In this document: in pieces, positions 54,013-62,182 of the stretch
Position numbering within the stretch: the stretch's first letter is position 1
How the letters are laid out: each line of letters begins with the position of its first letter
Assembly (NCBI GenBank): GCA_949288725.1
Contig: CASELF010000027.1
Location: forward strand, 1-64,000
Source: an uncultured bacterium
GTDB taxonomy: Bacteria > Cyanobacteriota > Vampirovibrionia > Gastranaerophilales > Gastranaerophilaceae
Length of the DNA stretch: 64,000 nt
Reading direction: 5' to 3'
The notes under the pieces: model-generated
Databases searched by the model: none
Seen by the model: the letters and a program-made list of their open reading frames with translations, nothing else
What the model was told of the DNA's origin: nothing
Made by a program: the position numbers and the translations under genes

Positions 54013-54942
54013 ATGGCAAATTTAAAAGAGATAAAAAACAGAATACAAAGTATAGAAAGCACAAAAAAAATAACACGTGCAATGAAGATGGTTGCAGCAG
54101 CCAGAGTAAAAAAATCTGAATCTGCTGTAAAAGCATCTCGACCATATACAAAGGAACTTGTCTCAATGTTTCAAAAGTTACTAAATTCAGTACCTGAGTT
54201 TAGCAGTGAGACATTAAAAATTAAATATGCCATTGATGATTACCCTGAGCTGTTAGCGCACAGAGAAATAAAAACGGTAGGAATGCTTGTAATAACCTCA
54301 AACAAAGGTTTAGCAGGCGCATACAATGCAAATGTCGTTAGAGAAACCTTAAAAAGAATAAAAGAATACAAAGAACAAAATATAGAAACAATTTTATTTA
54401 TAGCAGGTCAAAAAGGCATTTCTGCCCTACGCAAAAAATGTCAAACAATAGGATGCCCAATAGTCAAGAAATATTTTTCAGCAATAGATAAACCATCCCC
54501 AATCGAAGCAAGAGATATTGCAGAGGATATGGCAGAATATTTTGTTGACGGAAAAATTGACAAAATAGAAATCGTAACAACAAGATTTAAAAATATGATG
54601 AGTTATTTTGTAGAAGATTGGCAAGTATTACCTGTTGCAGGAGTATTAGACGAACACACAAGAATTGCGGATAATATAATAGATCCTCTAATGGAATTTA
54701 TGCCGGATGAACATCATATTATGCAAAAAATTGTGCCAATGTATATGACAAACATATTTTATCAAGCATTGCTAGAAGCACAAGCAAGTGAATTAGCATC
54801 CAGAATGACATCAATGTCAGCAGCAACAACAAACGCTGAAAAAATGATTTCCGAATTGTCAATTGAATATAACAAGACAAGACAATTTAATATCACTCAG
54901 GAAATTATCGAAGTTGTTAATGGTGCAAATGCTCTAAGATAA
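54013..54942 (+). CDS. atpC: ATP synthase subunit gamma
   Basis: The 309-residue protein has the N-terminal gamma motif NRIQSIESTKKITRAMKMVA, the core LLAHREIKTVGMLVITSNKG (the KTV...LVxT pattern of cyanobacterial gamma) and the C-terminal YNKTRQFNITQEIIEVVNGA. It is the rotating central stalk. In cyanobacterial nomenclature this gene is atpC. Beta and epsilon do not follow; a convergent gene starts two bases later, which matches the cyanobacterial split into two atp loci. Confidence 0.95.
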   Translation: MANLKEIKNRIQSIESTKKITRAMKMVAAARVKKSESAVKASRPYTKELVSMFQKLLNSVPEFSSETLKIKYAIDDYPELLAHREIKTVGMLVITSNKGLAGAYNANVVRETLKRIKEYKEQNIETILFIAGQKGISALRKKCQTIGCPIVKKYFSAIDKPSPIEARDIAEDMAEYFVDGKIDKIEIVTTRFKNMMSYFVEDWQVLPVAGVLDEHTRIADNIIDPLMEFMPDEHHIMQKIVPMYMTNIFYQALLEAQASELASRMTSMSAATTNAEKMISELSIEYNKTRQFNITQEIIEVVNGANALR

Positions 54943-54944
54943 GT

Positions 54945-56702
54945 TTATTTTAGCAATTCTGCGCCTGTGAAATTATTCATACTGTGTAAGAACTTGATAT
55001 TTTCCGGTTTTAACATATTATCTGTAGATGGATTAGTTACAACTTTATCAGTAGCAGGGTTTTGTTGTGCTGCTTTTTGTTTTTCCATACGACGTTTAGT
55101 CATATAAATATTCATTTTTGGAATACCAATACCAAGAACAAGACCTGAATATAAATAACCTGCAAGTTGAGCAATTTTGATATATTTAAGTTTTGATTTT
55201 GTTGCTTTATCAGCAAGATCAACCATTTGTTGATATGAAAGCGCCTTACCATCTTTACCAAATGCTTTTTTACCTAAATTAGCAAACAAAATTTCATCTC
55301 TAGTTTTCAGTGCTGAATTATTAATCCAGTTCAGAACACCTTTACCATCACGTTTAATTAAAGATTTGTCAAAAGATTGAGCAACAAGTTTTTGAACAAA
55401 ATTACCCAACAATAGCCAGTTTGCAAAGCCTAAGACATCTTTAAAAGTAGCTTCTTTCAATTCATTATCATTTCTTGCTGCCAAAAATCTTGACATAATG
55501 GTAACACCATATATAAACTTGAATTGGTTAATCGTAGGAGATAAACCTTTGAATTGAAGATTTTTAAGAAGATTTTTAGGATTACCAATTGTAGCAAGGA
55601 CACCTACACCAAACAAAGCGGCAACCATAAGTTTTTTGAGTTTGAAAGAATTTGATTTATCTTCTTCACCACCACCAACAAAACCGCTCTTTCCGGTTTT
55701 TAATTTTGTCAAATACATATTAACAGGTTGAGCAGAAACACCTATTGCAGAAGCAATACCGATACCTAAAAGAGAACGTTTCAAGTTCATAGACTTCAGA
55801 GCTTTAACAAAAGCATTATCAATCTTAGGTTCAAAGTTGCTTGCAGCCTCCTTGACAGAAGTTTGTGCAGACTTGAATGCTTCTATAACAGTGTCTTTGT
55901 TGAACACTTTACCCAAGTTAAACATATTATTGATAATAGAACTAATATCATAACGTGAAGAATGTAATTTTTCACCTGCTTTAGCAACAATTCTGTAATT
56001 ATTTTCAACCTTAGAATCTGCAACTAAAAGGCTTCTAATTTGGTTGAAAGAATCTTTAGAAAGTTTCTTTCCGTCAGATTTTATTTCAGTTTCTAATATA
56101 CCTGCTGCTTTATCAATAGATTCCTGGTTAAACTTAATCCATTTTGCATTATCATCAGGGCTTAACGCTTCATAATTTTTCAAAGTTTCTACTAAATACT
56201 CACGCAAAGGATTTGCATTAGGGTTATTTTTAGCAGAGTTCAAAGCCTCACTGTAAATTTGTCCATGCAAATTAATTGTCTCAGAATCAGCAAAGATAGA
56301 ACTTGCTTTCACATCGTTTTTACCAAATTTATACATATGGTTAATACCCGTAGCAAAAAGCAAACCAGCAGCAGTACCATACAAGCCAATCATAGCGTGG
56401 TTTACGTTACCGGTACCTTCACGACGCATAGTTTCCATACCTGCATCAGTATTACGAGTAAAGTCAGTAATCGTTCTTGGCAATACCATGAAACCTAAAT
56501 CAACAAATGTAGCACCCCAGGCTTGATTTGTGTCCAAAAATCTTAGAAATAAATCGCCCCAACCTGTAAAATTTGGGTTTGAAGATTTTTGACTTAAATT
56601 TTGGGTAATTTTATTGCCTGATAATGGATACCTTTTATCTTGTCTATTATCAGCGAATTTTTGAGTTCTAAATTGTTGTTGTAAGTTACTTTCAATTTTC
56701 AT
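54945..56702 (-). CDS. Unknown multi-segment membrane protein, paralogue A
   Basis: The 585-residue protein has an N-terminal polar region with NPNFTGWGD, then DLGFMVLPRT and MRREGTG, and several hydrophobic segments (near 120, 305, 345, 395 and 535). The C-terminus is polar with KRRMEKQKAAQQNP. It aligns along its length with the next gene: [VI][LI]PRT, RRE.[TS]G, AQP.N, and RF.AA...NELKE.T..D. Both are unknown to me. It lies convergent with the gamma gene. Start at ATG 56702 has no clear ribosome site. Confidence 0.78.
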   Translation of the reverse strand: MKIESNLQQQFRTQKFADNRQDKRYPLSGNKITQNLSQKSSNPNFTGWGDLFLRFLDTNQAWGATFVDLGFMVLPRTITDFTRNTDAGMETMRREGTGNVNHAMIGLYGTAAGLLFATGINHMYKFGKNDVKASSIFADSETINLHGQIYSEALNSAKNNPNANPLREYLVETLKNYEALSPDDNAKWIKFNQESIDKAAGILETEIKSDGKKLSKDSFNQIRSLLVADSKVENNYRIVAKAGEKLHSSRYDISSIINNMFNLGKVFNKDTVIEAFKSAQTSVKEAASNFEPKIDNAFVKALKSMNLKRSLLGIGIASAIGVSAQPVNMYLTKLKTGKSGFVGGGEEDKSNSFKLKKLMVAALFGVGVLATIGNPKNLLKNLQFKGLSPTINQFKFIYGVTIMSRFLAARNDNELKEATFKDVLGFANWLLLGNFVQKLVAQSFDKSLIKRDGKGVLNWINNSALKTRDEILFANLGKKAFGKDGKALSYQQMVDLADKATKSKLKYIKIAQLAGYLYSGLVLGIGIPKMNIYMTKRRMEKQKAAQQNPATDKVVTNPSTDNMLKPENIKFLHSMNNFTGAELLK

Positions 56703-56734
56703 AAGTTATGCCTTTGCTATTTATATTTATATTT

Positions 56735-58435
56735 CTAGTTGTTAAAAAATGAACTGAATGCTGAAGTTTTATCCTTCATTAATTTTTGAGTAAATGTTGT
56801 TACTGCACCATTAGTAGTTTTTGCGACATTACTTGCATTATCATTTTTCTGTTGAGCCTGTTGTTTCATTTGATTTTTCTTATTTGTTTGGGTTCTTGTA
56901 TATAGAGGAATAAAAATACCTAATGAAATTAATGAGAACGCAAGATTACCTAATTGACAAACTGCCCTTAAATTCTTGGCCTTGGTTCTTAATGCGCTAT
57001 CTGCAATTGCCTCAAGTTCATCAGTAGATTTCATTTTAGTATGCTTAGCCCAATTCCAGAATTTTTGTAAAACATTAGCGTTAGCAGCAGGTGTTTTAAG
57101 TTTGTTGGTAAGTTTAATACCGTTATTGTTGTGATTTTCAAGGAAAGTAGCAATACCTTTAGCCGCATAATCACCTAAGAAATAGAAACTAGAAAATGTT
57201 GCAATATCTCTTATAGTATTTTCTTTTAATTCGTTAGAATCTTCAGAAGCGGCGATTCTACTAGAGAAAGTTGCTGCAGAAATAATTCTTGCCTGATCCA
57301 TAGTAGGGAAAATATTCTTAAATTGGAACATTTTCAAACTTGGTCTATCCATAATCATAGATAAAGCAGCAACACCTAACATAGAAGGAACTGCTAAGAA
57401 TTTTTGAGCAGTTAATTTAACTTTTTCTTCCGGAGTTAAAACTCTTTCTTTATCATCATTATAAATCGGAGCACCTTTTTTACCGGACATTTTGTGAGTA
57501 ATCCATCTATTGATAGGTTGAGCTGCAAGAGCTAAAGGTATAATTATACCCAACCCGAAAATACTCTTAGCATTAACAAGATGTTTAGCCTTACTAAAGT
57601 ATTTAGCCAAATCATCAGCATTTTTAATATTAGCATCTTCAACTACAATACCATGTAACAAATCCTGTGCACTTTCGCAAAGATGACCTAAACTGCTTGA
57701 GAAAAATCCTTTTTCTTTAGAAAATCTTATATTTTCTGCAATACCTGTTTTAGAAACAATGTATTTGTAAAGATCAGAAGAACCTTTATGATTGTCAGAA
57801 GCAATATTTTTAGCAGTTTCTCTTAATTTTGAGATATATTCACTGTCATTACCTAAAATATCTTTAAACTTCTTCAAACCATTTTTATCAATATCACCAT
57901 CAACACCCTCAATATCATCAAACATAGATTTTAGGGTATTAAAGATTTTATCTTCTTTGCTATCACCAATAGCTTCAGTGTAATATTTTTGAACTTTGTT
58001 TATTGTATCACTGTTAGCCCAACTTCTGAACAAACCTGACTTACTAAAAACACCCATTATAGGCTTTTGTAATACACACGCAACTGCTTGAACGATAAAA
58101 CTAGGAATAATACAGTTGATAATAAGTCCTGAAGATTCACGTCTGAAAGCTTCAAAACCACCCATAATATTTAATTTACGTTCTTTTTGTTCATTACCGT
58201 TTTCATCCTTTTTCTTTGAACCAATAAAAGTTTCAAAAAAAGTTCTCGGGATAATCGCGGTGGACAAGTCTAAAACCGTAACGTTAAGCATCGGGTACTC
58301 TTCGCATTTTTGAATACCCTTCAAAGCCAAACCACCTAATCCTGTAAAACTAGTTGATCCTTTTTGTTTCAACCCAAACTTACCAGCCGGGGCACTTTTG
58401 CTATTTACACTACCTAATTCAACTTTATTTATCAT
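56735..58435 (-). CDS. Unknown multi-segment membrane protein, paralogue B
   Basis: The 566-residue protein has TSFTGLGG near the N-terminus, LDLSTAIIPRT, FRRESSG, hydrophobic segments near 108-125 (INCIIPSFIVQAVACVL), 295-310 (SIFGLGIIIPLALAAQP), 355-368 and 505-520 (LAFSLISLGIFIPLY), and a Gln/Asn/Lys tail. The motif RIAASEDSNELKENT matches RFLAARNDNELKEAT in the downstream gene. It is first in the pair (32-base gap), with a TATAAT in the 58.4-kb upstream region. Function unknown. Confidence 0.8.
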   Translation of the reverse strand: MINKVELGSVNSKSAPAGKFGLKQKGSTSFTGLGGLALKGIQKCEEYPMLNVTVLDLSTAIIPRTFFETFIGSKKKDENGNEQKERKLNIMGGFEAFRRESSGLIINCIIPSFIVQAVACVLQKPIMGVFSKSGLFRSWANSDTINKVQKYYTEAIGDSKEDKIFNTLKSMFDDIEGVDGDIDKNGLKKFKDILGNDSEYISKLRETAKNIASDNHKGSSDLYKYIVSKTGIAENIRFSKEKGFFSSSLGHLCESAQDLLHGIVVEDANIKNADDLAKYFSKAKHLVNAKSIFGLGIIIPLALAAQPINRWITHKMSGKKGAPIYNDDKERVLTPEEKVKLTAQKFLAVPSMLGVAALSMIMDRPSLKMFQFKNIFPTMDQARIISAATFSSRIAASEDSNELKENTIRDIATFSSFYFLGDYAAKGIATFLENHNNNGIKLTNKLKTPAANANVLQKFWNWAKHTKMKSTDELEAIADSALRTKAKNLRAVCQLGNLAFSLISLGIFIPLYTRTQTNKKNQMKQQAQQKNDNASNVAKTTNGAVTTFTQKLMKDKTSAFSSFFNN

Positions 58436-58858
58436 AATATTTTACTATCTGTGCCGAATATGTCTTAATTATACTCAAGACACATTTATATTAAAAGCGG
58501 TCAAAAAAAAAATTGCTTAAAAGCCCTTAAATGTAAAATTAATGTAAAGACGGAATTTTAACTTTTTTTGTAAAAATACAAATTTTTAAATCAATTTTTG
58601 CAAATTTTGATATAAAAAATAAAAAAAATGATAAAAAATAATCAAATTAACTAAAAATTTTAGACAAAAATTTTTGTAAATTTTTATTAAGCAACTTCAT
58701 TAATATATAGAAAACCACTTAATAAATATATGCACTTACAGACAAAACAACTATTTGTAAATAAATGTAACGATAAAAGATAAAAACCTAAAGTTTTAGA
58801 AAAATATAACGATATAAAAATTGTGGTTACGAAGATTACAAAATGAAAGAGGTCTGAA
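58436..58858. other. 423-base extremely AT-rich intergenic region
   Basis: The stretch separates two divergent genes. It contains long A/T runs between 58500 and 58680 and the short inverted pair TTGCTTAA (near 58512) and TTAAGCAA (58687-58694). It should hold promoters for both neighbours. I see no RNA gene or conserved small frame in it. Confidence 0.5.
58468..58473 (-). promoter_or_regulatory. Candidate -10 box of the paralogue pair
   Basis: A perfect TATAAT on the minus strand is 33 bases before the paralogue B ATG. No strong -35 is seen at standard spacing. Confidence 0.4.
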
Positions 58859-59080
58859 ATGGATTTAACAAAAGAAGAAAAATTATTTAATTTTACCGAC
58901 AAAGGATTACAAGAAGCAAGTTCTGTAATTATTGTTTCTAAAAACCAAGCGGTACAAGATGCAGATTTTAACAACATCGTACAAATTTTGGACGAAAAAG
59001 GTACAGAAGAAGTTGCTTACACAATCAACAAGTTTGTTGAAATCTTTGATAATAAAGGTCTATCCGGATTTATTATGTAA
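58859..59080 (+). CDS. Small acidic protein, unknown
   Basis: The 73-residue protein starts after AAAGAGGT. It is helical and acidic (TDKGLQEASSVIIVSKNQA, VQILDEKGTEEVAYTI). No signal peptide or family is recognised. A clean terminator follows, so it is a single-gene unit upstream of rsmH. Confidence 0.7.
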   Translation: MDLTKEEKLFNFTDKGLQEASSVIIVSKNQAVQDADFNNIVQILDEKGTEEVAYTINKFVEIFDNKGLSGFIM

Positions 59081-59113
59081 TAATTATTACAAAATAAATT
59101 TTACAAAGTATAT

Positions 59114-59140
59114 GAAGAGGTAAAATTTTTACCTCTTCTT
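59114..59140 (+). terminator. Terminator after the 73-residue gene
   Basis: GAAGAGGTAAA and TTTACCTCTTC with a loop of a few A/T bases are followed by TT, 33 bases after the stop. Confidence 0.72.
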
Positions 59141-59197
59141 TGATATTAATTTTAATATGCTATCCGCACAAAAAAGTTTTCGTGATAGTATAAATTT

Positions 59198-60130
59198 ATG
59201 CAAGAATTTAAACACTATACCGTTATGAAACACGAAGCCGTAGACGCACTAAATTGTCAAAACGGATTAGTTTATGTTGACTGTACCCTTGGAGGCGGAG
59301 GGCATAGCGGGCTAATATTGGAAAGAATTTCACCTGATGGAAAACTTATCGCATTTGACATTGATCAAGATGCAATTGATGCGGCATCAGAGAAATTGAA
59401 AGGTTACAATAATCTGACAATTGTAAAAAGTTCTTATACAAACATTAAACAAGTGCTTAAAGATTTGAACATAGAAAAAATTACAGGCGGAATTCTATTT
59501 GATTTAGGTGCCTCATATCACCAATTAACAAAACAAGAAAGAGGTTTTTCTTTTTCTAAAGAAGCTCCGCTTGATATGAGATTTAATACGGATTCTGATT
59601 TTTCTGCGTATGATGTTGTAAATAAATATTCTGAAGATGAATTAATAAGAATATTCTCAGAATACGGAGAAGAAAGGTTTTCCAAACGGATTGCAAAAGC
59701 AATTGTTACAAAACGGAAACAATCTCCGATAAAAACAACCACAGAATTATCACAAATTGTTACAGACTCAGTACCAAAGATAAAGAGTTCAATTCACCCA
59801 GCCACAAGGGTTTTTCAGGCTATAAGAATTGAAGTTAACCAAGAGTTACAAAATGTAAAAACTACATTAAATAATGTATTGGATATATTAGATATTGGTG
59901 CTATAATTAGTGTGATAAGTTTCCATTCTCTTGAAGATAGAATTGTCAAACAGTTTATGAAATATCACTCCACGAGGTGTCATTGCAGTAAAACAGATAT
60001 GATTTGTCATTGTCCGCCTCCAAAGTTAGAGTTGATAAACAAAAAACCAATAATGGCATCAGAGCAGGAAATAAAAGAAAATCCTCCTTCAAGAAGTGCA
60101 AAACTTAGAGTCGCAAGATGCATACGGTAA
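59198..60130 (+). CDS. rsmH: 16S rRNA m4C1402 methyltransferase
   Basis: The 310-residue protein matches RsmH (MraW): N-terminal YTVMKHEAVDALNC, the SAM-binding VDCTLGGGGHSGLILERI, DLGASYHQLTKQERGFSF and ISFHSLEDRIVKQFM near the C-terminus. It methylates N4 of C1402 in 16S rRNA. In the division cluster it usually precedes ftsL, as here. No Shine-Dalgarno is evident; a TATAAA lies immediately before the ATG. Confidence 0.96.
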   Translation: MQEFKHYTVMKHEAVDALNCQNGLVYVDCTLGGGGHSGLILERISPDGKLIAFDIDQDAIDAASEKLKGYNNLTIVKSSYTNIKQVLKDLNIEKITGGILFDLGASYHQLTKQERGFSFSKEAPLDMRFNTDSDFSAYDVVNKYSEDELIRIFSEYGEERFSKRIAKAIVTKRKQSPIKTTTELSQIVTDSVPKIKSSIHPATRVFQAIRIEVNQELQNVKTTLNNVLDILDIGAIISVISFHSLEDRIVKQFMKYHSTRCHCSKTDMICHCPPPKLELINKKPIMASEQEIKENPPSRSAKLRVARCIR

Positions 60131-60158
60131 AAGAGTTTATGGGCAGGTAGTTTAGGGA

Positions 60159-60635
60159 ATGAATTTGAGTTCAGCAAGAGTAAGAATAGAGCAAACAGAA
60201 GATTATAACAAAAACAGTTACGCAACAGAAACAATAGTTGCGGACAACACTGTTATTGATGGTGGTTTTATACAAGAAAAACCTATTACCATTCAAGAAA
60301 TGTTTGTGCGCAGAATTAATAAAGCATTAGGTTTTTGTATTACAGTTGCAATCAGTGTTACTTTTATTAGTTATTATACAGCAATGAATTGCGAAGCAAA
60401 ATTAAACAAACTTGATAGTGAAATTGTTAGACTAAACGCTGAAAATCAGGATTTACAAGCAGAACTTGACAGATTTCAATCTTTTAACAATGTTGATAAC
60501 AAGGTTGAAGAATTTAACCTTCTAAAAAAAGCTGACAAAGTTTTGGAAATAACTGCATTAAATGCTGACAAGAAAAATGTTTCACACGTAACAAAACCTA
60601 TTAACAACAACTTTGATTGGGCAATAGGTTACTAA
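60159..60635 (+). CDS. FtsL-like division protein (single membrane helix plus coiled coil)
   Basis: The 158-residue protein has a ~65-residue cytoplasmic part, one membrane helix (about 66-85, ALGFCITVAISVTFISYY) and a leucine-zipper-like segment (LNKLDSEIVRLNAENQDLQA). That topology and its place after rsmH are those of FtsL, which stabilises FtsB/FtsQ at the septum. FtsL sequences are poorly conserved, so the name is inferred and left off. No ftsI follows; a terminator does. Confidence 0.65.
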   Translation: MNLSSARVRIEQTEDYNKNSYATETIVADNTVIDGGFIQEKPITIQEMFVRRINKALGFCITVAISVTFISYYTAMNCEAKLNKLDSEIVRLNAENQDLQAELDRFQSFNNVDNKVEEFNLLKKADKVLEITALNADKKNVSHVTKPINNNFDWAIGY

Positions 60636-60650
60636 AAAGAAATAAAATAA

Positions 60651-60688
60651 AAAAAGACTTCTCTAGGTTATAGGGAAGTCTTTTTTTT
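60651..60688 (+). terminator. Terminator after the FtsL-like gene
   Basis: GACTTCTCTA and TAGGGAAGTC (one G-T pair) around loop GGTTA, flanked by A and T runs, end in eight T. Confidence 0.86.
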
Positions 60689-60729
60689 GCAAAAAATTAC
60701 GAAATGTAAAATAAAATCATAAACTTTAG

Positions 60730-60766
60730 TTGGAAATATACCATACTAAAGTATGAAATTTTCCAA
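60730..60766 (+). promoter_or_regulatory. Interrupted dyad upstream of the HD-GYP-like gene
   Basis: The outer arms TTGGAAA (60730-60736) and TTTCCAA (60760-60766) enclose an inner hairpin CATAC/GTATG with loop TAAA. It is upstream of the TATAAT at 60799. It could be an operator or an RNA hairpin; no function is proven. Confidence 0.35.
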
Positions 60767-60833
60767 AAGTAATTAAAGAATAAAAAAAATTTGCCGTATA
60801 TAATAAAAGAAGGCATGCAATAAAGGAAATTTT

Positions 60834-62069
60834 ATGGATAGAGAAGAGAAGAAAACAGGTGTTTCACTATTCGGGAAAAACGAAGGATTAGCAGGTTCTG
60901 ACCCCATGGAAGAAATGTTTGCGCTCAACTTGGGCGATTTCATATCAGAAACACTTATCTCAGAAGACTTAGCAAAGAAAATAAGTATTACAGCCAACAA
61001 AAAAGAGAGATTACAAAATCAATTATTAGAATTAATTGATATCTATTCTTCAAAAAACACATTATGTGTTTTGAATTTCACGCAGGGCGAAGAACAAGCA
61101 ATATATACATCAATCGCAAAATCAATTGTTGATATGCTGGAAGTGGAGGATTGCTTAATATATTTAGTAAAAGAGAATATATTAACACCTATAGGCACAA
61201 CAACAGAAAACATCGAACAAAACAATATAACATTAAATGATTTACTCTATAATGACACCATTGAAAATGGTAAGCATTTATATATACCAATGCGAGGTTC
61301 CGCAACTGCAGTTGGGATGATAGAAGTTGTAAGAAACGAAAAACTTGAAGAAGATTTTGCTGAACTTTTAATTAGTATTGCAAATTTACTAGGAACAACG
61401 ATTACTCTACAAAATGAAATCGAACATGTAAATAAATTGGTAGCAAATCCGGAAACAACAGAAATTGAATTAAAACAATCAAGAGCAGAATTAACAGCCT
61501 TGATTGGCGATTTATGCGACTACCAACAAAACTTTGTAGAAGCACTTGCAAGCGCAGTAGACAGAAAAGGTCAATATACAGTGTCACATTCAAGAAACAC
61601 TGCAAAACTTGCAAGAAACATTTGCAAAACATTAGGCTTAAATGAAAAAACAACAGATCTTATATATTATGCAGGACTATTGCAAAATATAGGCAAAATT
61701 GTATTACCTGAAAGAATTTTTGCAACAAACGGAAAATTATCAACAGAAGAACTTCAAAAAATTCAAAACCACTCAAATGTTGGAGTTAACCTGCTGATGA
61801 ATATAAACTTCTTGTCAGAAGTTGTACCATACATAACCTATCAAACAGAAAGAGTAGACGGTTCAGGAAAACCTGAAGGACTGAAAGGGCAATCAATTCC
61901 ACTAGGTTCAAGAATAATAGCCGTTGCAGATGCCTATTCTGCAATGACATCAGATAGACCATACAGAAAAGCAATGACACCTGATAAAGCACTGGAAATT
62001 ATGACATCAGAAGTCAATAAAAAATGGGATCCTGATGTTATTAATGCCCTCATAAAAACAGTAAAATAA
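60834..62069 (+). CDS. GAF and HD-GYP-like protein with degenerate active site
   Basis: Residues about 55-200 resemble a GAF sensor domain and 225-405 an HD-GYP domain. The scaffold is intact (TVSHSRNTAKLARNIC, NHSNVGVNLL, IPLGSRIIAVADAYSAMTSD, RPYRKAM), but the catalytic HD is Gln284-Asn285 (LLQNIGKI), HHE is replaced in YQTERVDG, and GYP is GKP (345-347). A cyclic-di-GMP phosphodiesterase would need those residues, so it is more likely a sensor, scaffold or effector. Start follows AAAGGAA. A TATAAT is at 60799 and an interrupted dyad at 60730-60766. Confidence 0.87.
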   Translation: MDREEKKTGVSLFGKNEGLAGSDPMEEMFALNLGDFISETLISEDLAKKISITANKKERLQNQLLELIDIYSSKNTLCVLNFTQGEEQAIYTSIAKSIVDMLEVEDCLIYLVKENILTPIGTTTENIEQNNITLNDLLYNDTIENGKHLYIPMRGSATAVGMIEVVRNEKLEEDFAELLISIANLLGTTITLQNEIEHVNKLVANPETTEIELKQSRAELTALIGDLCDYQQNFVEALASAVDRKGQYTVSHSRNTAKLARNICKTLGLNEKTTDLIYYAGLLQNIGKIVLPERIFATNGKLSTEELQKIQNHSNVGVNLLMNINFLSEVVPYITYQTERVDGSGKPEGLKGQSIPLGSRIIAVADAYSAMTSDRPYRKAMTPDKALEIMTSEVNKKWDPDVINALIKTVK

Positions 62070-62071
62070 AA

Positions 62072-62107
62072 CAAAAAAGAAGGGGCTTAAAGCATCTTCT
62101 TTTTTTG
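62072..62107 (+). terminator. Terminator after the HD-GYP-like gene
   Basis: AAAAAAGAAG..GCT and AGC..CTTCTTTTTT form a stem with a two-base internal mismatch, followed by T residues. Confidence 0.65.
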
Positions 62108-62123
62108 TCTATTGTTTAATATA

Positions 62124-62160
62124 AAGCGGAGCGGATTTCAAATTGAAATCCGCTCCGCTT
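62124..62160. repeat. Perfect 18-bp inverted repeat in convergent gap
   Basis: Arms AAGCGGAGCGGATTTCAA and its exact complement, TTGAAATCCGCTCCGCTT, surround one central base. The stem is GC-rich in a very AT-rich genome and lies between the HD-GYP terminator and the clpX stop. It may stop clpX transcription, but the following T run is short. Confidence 0.8.
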
Positions 62161-62182
62161 ATACATATAATCTTATAGCAAA

